Of a stretch of 64,000 nt of DNA, positions 43,948 to 51,866 are shown one piece after another. The notes beneath the pieces are model-generated. The model ran no database searches. It saw only the letters and a program-made list of their open reading frames with translations, and was not told where the DNA came from. Position 1 is the stretch's first letter. Every line of letters begins with the position of its first letter. Location of the stretch: assembly GCF_002939385.1 (NCBI RefSeq), contig NZ_MULI01000015.1, positions 1 to 64,000 on the forward strand. Reading direction: 5' to 3'. This DNA comes from Streptomyces sp. MH60. GTDB lineage: Bacteria > Actinomycetota > Actinomycetes > Streptomycetales > Streptomycetaceae. The position numbers and the translations under genes were made by a program.

Positions 43948-46900
43948 TCACACCTCGGGGAAGAGCCCGTCGACCGCCGGATGCCGGGCCTTGCGTGCCG
44001 CCGGGGGCACAGGCAGCACTCCCGCCGCCCGCAGTTCGCCCTCCGTCACTACCGGGCCGGCCAGGACCGCAGTGAGCAGGGCATCCTGAGAGGGCTCCAG
44101 ATCGGTCAGGCGACGCAGGACCGAAAGCAACTCGATCAGTTCTTCCGTCCACTCAGCAGGCCAGGCGTCGACGTGGATGTCATCAAGGGGACTCGTCTTC
44201 TTGCTGTTGGGTGAGGCCTTCCGATAACCGAACCATTTCTTGACGATCAGCATGCCACCCACGTCGTATGTCCACACCGCTTCCGTTACGGGCGTGAACG
44301 CTCCCGCTCCGATGTACAAGGTCTCCGCTTCTGCGTCGTGCCGTATCTGCTCAGGAAGTGTGTCCCCGATATGGGAGACATACTGGATTCTGCGCTTGTC
44401 GGCAGTGGGGAACTCCACGTCGTCGGCCCTGCGGCCCTGTGCGGGATCGGCGCACCGGGCGCCGAAGGTGGAGGCCCACAGGATCTGACGGCCGAGGGCG
44501 ACGGCCTCGTCCCAGAGGGCACCGTCGCGCGTGAGTGGGATCCGTATGCCCGGGGTCAGCAGTTCCTCGGTGAACCGCTGAGCGAAGGCGGGGTGGCCCA
44601 CAACGGCTATGGCGTAGGCCGCCAGGTCCTCGCCCTCGATCCGGGCACGTCCGAGGGTCCGAGCGAGGTGGAGCAGGAGGCCACCCGCGGTGTTGGTGGA
44701 GCCGTCCGGGTGCAGTATCGGCATGATGCGGCCACCACGGCCGTTGAAGTGATCCGTGTCGGGGAGCAGGTGGGTTGCAACCAGCGCCGGGCCGGAACGG
44801 ATCGGATGCGATGACTGCTGGTTGAGGAAGATCTGCCCGCCGTGCTGGGCCGCGGCCCAAAGATCGGGGCGCGGGTAGTCGAGAGCACGGTTGTCAGCGA
44901 CGATGTGCTGTCGGTCGAAGCTGCGCAGGGACATGCGCACGACGTGCGGCGTGGTGTCGCGTTCCTCGGCGAGCGGAGTCCTGGAAGTGCTCTGACCGGG
45001 TAACGAGTCGCGCTTGCCGGTGAGCGTCCTGTCACGTGTCTCCTTGAACAGTTCCGCCTGCCGTCCCGGGTCGGACTCGCGTACCAACGTCGCCCACCGC
45101 CGACGCAGGATCTCCGCCGAGGGTGCGCTCGCCCACGAACGGTTGGCCTTCAAACCCGGACTGCCCCAGGGGAAAAGGTCATTCAGCTCGGGGAAGTCCT
45201 CCCAACCGGACTCCGTAACCGGCGTCAGCGGCCTCGTCGGCTGCGAGTGCGTGTCGCGCCATTCACCGTCGTCCAGCCGGATCGCCCGGAGCTGGCGGAA
45301 CTTCTCCGCGCGCTTCCCCGTCACGGCCCGGTAGTGCACGTGTGCCCGGTGCTCAGGACCTCGCTCGACTCCCGCCCGGCGTACGAAGATGAAGATGGCC
45401 AGCGGTTGGGCAACCCCCGGGAAGGGGCGGGTCGCAACGTCGGAACGCTGACCCTCCGGGGAAAGGTTGACGATCCAGCCCTCGTCACAGGTCCGCCGCA
45501 GATAGTCCCGCATACCGCGACCCCCGGGCCCGGTGGCCCAACCGGAGGGGGTGATGAAACAGACCACGCCGTGCCGGTCCTCGGCGTGGGCGTCGAACAC
45601 CTTCCATGTCGCCCACCGCCAGAAGTACACGTACATGTTCTTGAGGATGTGCTCGTATCGGCCGTTGCCCGCATGACGGAAGTCGTCGAGCAACGCCGTG
45701 TCCCTGCGGTCCGCCCGCTTCTCCACCCAGCCCCCGCGCCCCTCGGCCTTGTCGTCGTAGGGCGGATTGCCGGCCACAACGGTGATCGGAGTGTTCGCCT
45801 TGACCTTGTTGGCCCGTCTGCGCGATTGGGCGAGCGCCCCGTAGGTGGAGGCCAGGTACTCCTCCTCCGCGTACGGGTTGTCCAGGGTGTCGGTCACGAA
45901 AAGGTTGAGGCCGCCCTCGGGCACGGGCACGCCGTACTTCTTGAGCAGGTCCGAAGCTCGTAGTTCGGCGACGGCGAACGACCCCATCTGCAGCTCGAAG
46001 CCGTACAACCGGGAGGCGAGTCGCTGTACGGCGTCACGGGTCATCGCCGGTCCGTGACGCTCGGCGGCCTGCTCGGCGACGCGCTCGATAACGGTGTGCA
46101 GGAACGTGCCGGTGCCCATGGCAGGGTCGACGATCCGTACGTCTTCGTCGGCAAAGCCGTGTTCCCGGTCCAGCCTGGTGCGGAGGACGTCCTCGGTGAG
46201 ACGGATCATCTCTCCGACCACCTCGCGAGGTGTGTAGTACGAGCCGCTCTTCTGACGCAGGGCCGGGTCGTAGACCGTGAGGAAGTGCTCGTAGAGATGG
46301 AGGTACGCATCCCGGTTCCCGCTGCGGACGGCCGGCCAGTCGACTTGTGCGACAGTTCGCGTCAGCAGGTCGAGGGTGACGGTGAAGCGCGCGTTGACGT
46401 TGTCCGTCAGGAGTTGCAGGGCCTTACCCATGAGGGCGTGGCCGTCGTCCAGGCGGCGGCCGATCTCGTGGAAGGAGTCGGGCTCGAGCGGGATGCCCTC
46501 CGTATGAGCCAGCAGAAGCGAGAAAGTGACGGTCTGGGCGAATCCGTCGGCGAACGTCGCGTCGTCGGCTGACGGGAAGAGGTAGCGGCGCCAGTCGTTC
46601 TTGAGGCCGGTGAAAGGCCGTGCGCGTACGTCGTCGTCGGGCGCCGAGGATCGGGATTCGGCCCTGAGTTGTTCCTGAACGGCAGCCCGCAGCAGTCTGC
46701 ACAAACGGGCGATCTCCTGCACAAGCCGGGCGACGTGTCTGATCGGCTCGGGCTTCCAGTCGAGGAACTGCTGGAGCAGGAGGTCGAAGGTCAACGGGTC
46801 GGGTACGGCAAGCTTCCCGCCTGCGCCATGCAGCGATCCGGCGAAGTACACGGGCTCGCCGACCTGTCGGCCACCACGGAAGAGCCTCCACTCCGTGCCG

Positions 46901-47253
46901 TTCGAGTACAGCAGGTTGGGCAGGTCTCGGAGCTTGTGCCACTGCTCCCGGTTGCCCCGGCCAAAGGTCTCCGGGTCGACGGGTAACCCCGGGCGCTTGA
47001 GTTCGACGTAGCCGCTGATCTTCCCGTCGACACTCACCGCGTAGTCGGGCCGCACACCGAGATCGGGCAGCGGGTACTCGTCATGCCAGCTCACTCGGTG
47101 CTGTTCGTGGCGCTCGCTCGCCGCCCGCAGCAGGACTTCCAGCGGCCCGCGAATCGCGGCCTCCGGGCCGCCTCCCCCGGAGAGCTTGTCCTTGCACGCT
47201 TCACCGAACCGCGAAACGGCAGCACGAAGCCACCCGTACTGATCCCCACCCAT
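43948..47253 (-). CDS. Single-chain restriction-methylation enzyme, type IIG-like (type ISP-related)
   Basis: The protein has 1101 aa. The N-terminal 110 residues have a nuclease-like core (GVRPDYAVSVDGKISGYVELKRPG, D..ExK). The N6-adenine methylase follows with SAM motif I VDPAMGTGTFL near 374 and motif IV GNPPY near 495. The C-terminal 450 residues match the type ISP C-terminal specificity region (ADNRALDYPRPDLWAA, RRIQYVSHIGDTLPEQIRHD, TYDVGGMLIVKKWFGYRK). A true type ISP enzyme also has an SF2 helicase and about 1500 aa. None is present here, so it looks like type IIG. ATG 47253 fits the family. It stands alone on the minus strand. Confidence 0.85.
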   Translation of the reverse strand: MGGDQYGWLRAAVSRFGEACKDKLSGGGGPEAAIRGPLEVLLRAASERHEQHRVSWHDEYPLPDLGVRPDYAVSVDGKISGYVELKRPGLPVDPETFGRGNREQWHKLRDLPNLLYSNGTEWRLFRGGRQVGEPVYFAGSLHGAGGKLAVPDPLTFDLLLQQFLDWKPEPIRHVARLVQEIARLCRLLRAAVQEQLRAESRSSAPDDDVRARPFTGLKNDWRRYLFPSADDATFADGFAQTVTFSLLLAHTEGIPLEPDSFHEIGRRLDDGHALMGKALQLLTDNVNARFTVTLDLLTRTVAQVDWPAVRSGNRDAYLHLYEHFLTVYDPALRQKSGSYYTPREVVGEMIRLTEDVLRTRLDREHGFADEDVRIVDPAMGTGTFLHTVIERVAEQAAERHGPAMTRDAVQRLASRLYGFELQMGSFAVAELRASDLLKKYGVPVPEGGLNLFVTDTLDNPYAEEEYLASTYGALAQSRRRANKVKANTPITVVAGNPPYDDKAEGRGGWVEKRADRRDTALLDDFRHAGNGRYEHILKNMYVYFWRWATWKVFDAHAEDRHGVVCFITPSGWATGPGGRGMRDYLRRTCDEGWIVNLSPEGQRSDVATRPFPGVAQPLAIFIFVRRAGVERGPEHRAHVHYRAVTGKRAEKFRQLRAIRLDDGEWRDTHSQPTRPLTPVTESGWEDFPELNDLFPWGSPGLKANRSWASAPSAEILRRRWATLVRESDPGRQAELFKETRDRTLTGKRDSLPGQSTSRTPLAEERDTTPHVVRMSLRSFDRQHIVADNRALDYPRPDLWAAAQHGGQIFLNQQSSHPIRSGPALVATHLLPDTDHFNGRGGRIMPILHPDGSTNTAGGLLLHLARTLGRARIEGEDLAAYAIAVVGHPAFAQRFTEELLTPGIRIPLTRDGALWDEAVALGRQILWASTFGARCADPAQGRRADDVEFPTADKRRIQYVSHIGDTLPEQIRHDAEAETLYIGAGAFTPVTEAVWTYDVGGMLIVKKWFGYRKASPNSKKTSPLDDIHVDAWPAEWTEELIELLSVLRRLTDLEPSQDALLTAVLAGPVVTEGELRAAGVLPVPPAARKARHPAVDGLFPEV

Positions 47254-47618
47254 GGTCCCCCCAAGGACACGATTACTGATACCGGCACACAGCCCCTGGG
47301 CCCCGCGTTCATGCTGACAAGGGCATGGCGGCGCGTCAGCCCCCCGTCCGTCCTTTCCGGTGGTCGTGCATCACCTATGGGGCGTACGCCGCCATTGCAC
47401 GCCTCCGCGCACGATCCGGCCCGCAGCACCCCGGCAGGACGGATTCATTTACAGCAACACCACCACTCCATGCGCTGTCCTCTCATACCGCAAGGCTTGA
47501 AAGCACTGTCAATGTCACATTCGCGATTGACCGTTGCCTGGAGGAGTCGGCTACTCGATGACACCGACTCAGAGACGAGACGCGCCGCCATGACCCAACA
47601 GGGTGGGGCCGCCCGACT
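47254..47618. other. 365-bp gene-free stretch upstream of the type IIG-like gene
   Basis: I see no convincing gene. On the minus strand TTGACA (47507-47512) and TATGAG (47483-47488), 18 bp apart, could be a promoter for the methylase gene with a long leader. TGTCAAT at 47507 and ATTGACC at 47526 are inverted and resemble the palindrome arms in front of the orphan methylase at 21874. This could be shared regulation or chance. Confidence 0.35.
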
Positions 47619-48050
47619 TCACGCCACACCCTCGGTCGACGCGAGGGCCTTCCCCAGAAGGTCCACCAACTGGCGCAGTTCGTCGCCCCCAAGCTGCGCG
47701 AAGGGAGTCAGCGCCAGCGTCGCCTCGATGACCGCCGACCGGACCCGGCGCCCGTCCTCTGTCAGGGCCACGACGCGTGAGCGGCGGTCGGCGGGGTCTG
47801 CGGAGCGTTCGACCAGGCCGCGGTCGGTGAGCTGGTTCATGACGAAGCTGAGGTTGGGCGCGTTGCAGTACAGGCGGCCGGCCAGGGTCTTCATCGAGGG
47901 CGGTGCCTGGTCCGGGTCGATGGCCCAGAGGGCCTGAGCGGTCGCGGGGGTCAGGCCGTGCTCCGCCAGGACGGCCTCGATCCGGTCGCCGGTCCGCATG
48001 AAGAGCTCGTGGTTCGCCGCCACCACCGCCTCGAGGGTGCTTCGCGTCAT
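47619..48050 (-). CDS. MarR-family regulator
   Basis: The protein has 143 aa. The winged helix is clear: APPSMKTLAGRLYCNAPNLSFVMNQLTDRGLVERSADPADRRSRVVALTEDGRRV, with the conserved DxRxx wing. It most likely represses itself and the divergent SDR gene through the two palindromes between them. The start ATG is at 48050, about 20 bp from the first operator. Confidence 0.92.
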   Translation of the reverse strand: MTRSTLEAVVAANHELFMRTGDRIEAVLAEHGLTPATAQALWAIDPDQAPPSMKTLAGRLYCNAPNLSFVMNQLTDRGLVERSADPADRRSRVVALTEDGRRVRSAVIEATLALTPFAQLGGDELRQLVDLLGKALASTEGVA

Positions 48051-48071
48051 GGGCTCATCGTACGCCTATTT

Positions 48072-48123
48072 ACTTCGAGGCTCGAAGTGTATGTTGGTTC
48101 GAGAGATTGGTTCGAGGCTCGAA
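48072..48123. promoter_or_regulatory. Twin MarR operators between marR and the SDR gene
   Basis: ACTTCGAGGCTCGAAGT at 48072-48088 is a perfect 8-1-8 palindrome. A second copy with a 6-1-6 core, TTCGAGGCTCGAA, is at 48111-48123. A lone half site TTCGAG lies between them at about 48098. The centres are 37 bp apart. The pair sits exactly where promoters for both divergent genes must be. Confidence 0.7.
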
Positions 48124-48201
48124 GTACCTGCCTGCGGGCCGTTCCCGCGCCATGCCTTCTTCCAGGCGCACTTCCTCCAGCCGCACAGAAAGCACTCACC
48201 C

Positions 48202-49032
48202 ATGCACACCTACACGAACACCACCGCCCTGGTCACCGGCGCGTCCAAAGGGCTGGGCGAGGCCTACGCACGCGAACTCGCCTCCCGGGGCGCGCACCTG
48301 GTCCTCGTCGCCCGCTCGGCCGACGCGCTGCACGCCCTCGCCGACGAGATCCGGGCCGCGCATGCCGTACGCGTCGACGTGATCGCCGCGGACCTGGCGG
48401 ACCGGCGGTCGCCGCAGCGGGTCCTCGATGCCCTCGACGGGCTCGGTCTGGACGTGGATCTCCTGGTCAACAACGCCGGGATGGGGGCCGTGGGGCCCTT
48501 CCTCGGCCGGCCCCTCGCGCCCAACCTTCAGTCCGTCGACGTGAACGTGACCGCCCTGGTCGGACTGGTCCACCTCCTGGGTGCCCGCATGGTCGAACGC
48601 GGCCGCGGCGGCATCGTCAACATCGCCTCCACCGCCGCCTTCCAGCCCATGCCGTACCAGGCGAGCTACGCCGCCACCAAGGCGTTCGTGCTCTCGTTCA
48701 CCGAGGCGGTCGCCGAGGAGGTCCGCGGCACCGGCGTACGCGTGATGGCGGCCCACCCGGGCGCCACCGCCACGGGGTTCTTCGACCGGACGACCGCTTC
48801 CATGAACCCCAGGTTCACGGATGCCCCCGGCGACGTGGCCGCCAGGACGCTCGACGACTTCGCCCGGGGCCGGGCCGTCTCCTTCCCCGGGCGTGCGTCC
48901 CAGCGGATCGGGGTCTGGGCATCGAGGGTGCTGCCGCGCACCACGGTCACGCGTGTCACGGGCGCCCTCAACCGCCGACTGGGGTTCCGCGACGTCAGTG
49001 ATCGCGATCCTGCCGCCGCGCCGGGGCAGTGA
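48202..49032 (+). CDS. Short-chain dehydrogenase/reductase
   Basis: The protein has 276 aa. It has the NAD(P) motif TGASKGLG, NNAG, the catalytic serine in NIASTAA and YAATK (Tyr and Lys of the active site), so it is a complete classical SDR. The basic residue in VLVARSADAL favours NADP(H). The substrate is unknown, likely a ketone or alcohol sensed by the neighbouring MarR. The ATG at 48202 gives the natural N-terminus MHTYTNTTALVTG. The leader of about 80 nt contains the operators. Confidence 0.92.
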   Translation: MHTYTNTTALVTGASKGLGEAYARELASRGAHLVLVARSADALHALADEIRAAHAVRVDVIAADLADRRSPQRVLDALDGLGLDVDLLVNNAGMGAVGPFLGRPLAPNLQSVDVNVTALVGLVHLLGARMVERGRGGIVNIASTAAFQPMPYQASYAATKAFVLSFTEAVAEEVRGTGVRVMAAHPGATATGFFDRTTASMNPRFTDAPGDVAARTLDDFARGRAVSFPGRASQRIGVWASRVLPRTTVTRVTGALNRRLGFRDVSDRDPAAAPGQ

Positions 49033-49084
49033 TGATCCTGGGTGGCATACTGCGCGAAGAAGAGGTGTGAACAGGGGGCGGGCC

Positions 49085-49735
49085 ATGAAGTGGTTCCAGC
49101 GGGATCGGGGGGAGCGGCCCGCTGGTGTGGTGCCGCTCTCCGGTGTCGTCAAGAGTGAGAGCGAGCCCGGACAGGCACCTCCACCGCTCGGCCCAGGCGG
49201 CCCGGTGCTGCAGCGGATCGGCGGCGACGGTGACCAGGTCACACGAATGACGACGCTTGCGGAGCCGGTCGTCTTGGACATCGCCCATCGGGGACGAGGC
49301 CACTTCGCCGTGGACGCCCTGGACGCCGGTCTGCATTCCCAGAGCCAACTCGTCTACACGGACGGGCCTTTCGCCTGCCGGGCTCTGGTCAACGCCGACG
49401 ACAGGACTGTACGGGCGCTCAGGGTCCAGGCGGACGGGCCGTGGGTGATCGAAGCGACCTCGGTGTCGAGCGCGTCGGTCTTGGCCGGAGCTGCGCGGTG
49501 CGTGCTGCGCTACGAGGGCGGCCCGGGGATCGCTTCGCTCTGCCACGAGGGCGACCCTCGGGCCGAGGACGGCGGCTATTTCCTCGTCGACACCTACGAA
49601 CCGGATGGGAACGGTTTCCTCGACGAGCTGGCCAACCACGTCGGGCCTATGCGGGGTGAGGCGCCACTGACCGGACCGTGCCTCATCTACGCCCGCTCGG
49701 ACGGGCCGTGGTCCATCAGCGTGCAGTCCCTGTAG
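49085..49735 (+). CDS. Conserved hypothetical protein
   Basis: The protein has 216 aa. It has no membrane segment and no catalytic motif that I recognise. The middle shows beta-rich paired strands: VVLDIAHRGRGHFAVDALD, QLVYTDGPFACRALVNADD, LRVQADGPWVIEATSVSSASVL, GGYFLVDTYEPDG, GPCLIYARSDGPWSISVQ. This repeated GPW..I pattern suggests two copies of a small beta-sandwich. ATG 49085 was chosen because its product MKWFQRDRG starts just after a purine-rich stretch. Confidence 0.75.
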   Translation: MKWFQRDRGERPAGVVPLSGVVKSESEPGQAPPPLGPGGPVLQRIGGDGDQVTRMTTLAEPVVLDIAHRGRGHFAVDALDAGLHSQSQLVYTDGPFACRALVNADDRTVRALRVQADGPWVIEATSVSSASVLAGAARCVLRYEGGPGIASLCHEGDPRAEDGGYFLVDTYEPDGNGFLDELANHVGPMRGEAPLTGPCLIYARSDGPWSISVQSL

Positions 49736-49792
49736 GCCCCGTAGGCCACCCGGGCAAGCATCGATGATCCGGGCTCAACGACCGTTACCCCT

Positions 49793-50743
49793 GTGCGTGT
49801 TCATCACCTAGGGTCCCGTCAGCGACACCAGGCGTCAGCCCCCGAACCGGGAGTGCTGGTCATCGATGCCTCGGGCCGAGGGTCCCGCGCGCCGCAATGG
49901 CTCACCGAGCTGGGCGCGCCAAGCGTCACGGAGCGCGAGGTCAACGCCGGCGTCGCCTACGCCACTCGTCTCTACCGCGCCCCCGAGAGGGCCCGGAACA
50001 TCGACTTCCCCCTCGTGAACGTGCAGGCCAACCCGGCCAAGGCGCCCGGTCGGGGAGGCATCGTCCTGCCCATCGAGGGGAACCGCTGGATCGTCACGCT
50101 GGCCGGCACCCGCGGCGGTGAACCCACCGACGATCCCGACGCCTTCGTCGACTTCGCGCTCAAGCTCGACGATCCCGTCATCGGCGAACTCGTCAAGGGG
50201 CTCGAGCCACTCGGGGACATCGTCACCACCCGGGCCACGGCCAACCGCCGTCGCTACTACGAGCAGGTCAAACACTGGCCGGACGGCTTCCTCGTCCTCG
50301 GCGACGCCATCGCCGGCTACAACCCCGTCTATGGCCACGGTCTGACCGTCGCCGCCCAGTGCGCCCTCGCCGTCCGCGACACGCTCGGCGCGACGGGGCT
50401 GGGACGGCCGGGCCTCGCACGGCGCCTTCAGCGCGCCGCCGCACGACCGGTGGCCGCCGCCTGGGACTTGGCCGTCGGCCAGGACGCCCTGTATCCGGGA
50501 GCCACCGACACCCGGCCCAACGGCGTCGAACGCCTCCTCGCGCGCTTCGTCGACAAAGCCGTGGAGACCGGCGCGCGCAATCCGCGCGCCATGGCTGCCC
50601 TGCTGGATGTCATGAGCCTGGAGCGACCCGCGACCCGGCTGTTCTCGCCGGACATGCTCATCCCCATGCTCATCGGCCCCAGGAGACCGCACCTGCAGGG
50701 GCCGCCCCTCACCGACGCGGAGCGAAAGACCGCTATGCCGTAG
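49793..50743 (+). pseudogene. FAD-dependent monooxygenase, N-terminally truncated
   Basis: The open frame encodes 316 aa that match only the C-terminal two thirds of a flavoprotein monooxygenase of the 450 aa class, including VLVIDASGRGSRAPQWL and FLVLGDAIAGYNPVYGHGLTVAA (the FAD GD motif). The N-terminal GxGxxG FAD-binding domain is absent, and upstream bases do not continue it in any frame. The first residues (MRVHHLGSRQRHQ) look like chance extension. I read it as a gene remnant. Confidence 0.75.
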
Positions 50744-50764
50744 TGCCGTAGTGCTGTAATTCCG

Positions 50765-51723
50765 CTACGACCAGCTCAGGAACATCGTGTACGTGTCGAG
50801 GAGGTCGTTGACCACGCTGGTCGTCGCCCCACTGCTGGTGGTCGGCACCACCCTGAAGTCGGGCTTCTGGTACGAGTAGTCGTCGTCGCTCCGCCGGGCG
50901 TTGGGCTCGTGGGCGGCGACGAGGAACCGCTTCCCGTCCGGCGACACCAGCATCCCCTCCGCCACGGTCCCGTCCTGCGGGCCGACCACGTGATCGGGGC
51001 GCCCGAGGCTCGACCGGTACGGGCGTTCATGATCTGGAAGGTACCGGTCGAAGTGCGGCACAGCACACGGTCGTCACCGGTCCAGCCGACGGCGCCCACA
51101 CACCCACTGAGGAGGATGGCCCGGCGCGCCGAGCGTGACGTGAGCGCTCCTGAGGAGTTCCAGGTGTCGAAGACGTTTCCGAAGACCTTCGGTGCCGCCT
51201 GCCTTGGCGGTGAGCCGCCGGCCGCCCGGTGCGAGGTGGACCATGTCCGCCTGGACGGGGCGTGGGGACTTGCCCAGTACTGTCAGGGGTTGTTCGTGTC
51301 CGACAGCGGAGCCCTCGTCGGACAGGTGGTGGGAGCCCTTGGTGGGCCGGGAGCCGATCCTGTGCCCGCCGCCCCCCGCCGTGTACGTGAACCACACGCT
51401 GCGCCCGTCCGGCGACACCACCGCGTTCGGCGCGGCTCACGGTCAGACCAGATCGCACAACGACCCCTCGGGATTCTTGCGGCACGGCGTCCAGGCGACG
51501 GAGCCGAAAACCCACTTCTGCTGGAGGTCCGCCGGGACGGACTCGTGAGGATGCGCAGCGGCTTGCCCTCGGCGTCCTTCAGCTTCTTGAACGCGTCGGT
51601 GAGTTCCAGGCCGCCGTCCCTGGTGTTCCGCTCGTACCGTTCGGGGCGTGTTCCATCACGGACGCGTACACGGGTGGGCGGCCGCCCAGCTCTCTCAGGC
51701 AGGAGAGGCGGAACCGGGGTCAC
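50765..51723 (-). pseudogene. Decayed beta-propeller-like gene
   Basis: Pieces in different minus-strand frames make parts of one protein: RYERNTRDGGLELTDAFKKLKDAEGKPLRIL near 51600, VSPDGRSVWFTYTAGGGG near 51400, GAVGWTGDDRVLCRTSTG near 51060 and EGMLVSPDGKRFLVAAHEP near 50950, ending in NDLLDTYTMFLSWS at 50765. At least three frameshifts separate them. Repeated VSPDG...V motifs are typical of WD40-like or TolB-like propellers. It is an inactive remnant next to the truncated flavoprotein gene. Confidence 0.6.
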
Positions 51724-51854
51724 CGGTCGTCAGTTTCCGCGCCTCGTCGGCGGTCAGCTCCGGGTGAGACCATCGCCCAGGTGGGGGGCTCACCCTCCTC
51801 CGGCCGCACCGACACCGGATCACGGAGGCGGACGGTGATGTCAGTGGTCGCTCC

Positions 51855-51860
51855 TAGGGT
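51855..51860 (+). promoter_or_regulatory. -10 box of a leaderless transcript
   Basis: TAGGGT lies 6 nt before ATG 51867, the same spacing as the -10 box of the helicase gene at 38707. No ribosome-binding site is visible. Confidence 0.45.
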
Positions 51861-51866
51861 GATCGC

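Noticed and set aside
17219..47253. Prophage or integrative element
   Set aside because: No integrase, transposase, structural phage gene or flanking direct repeat was seen, although base composition varies.
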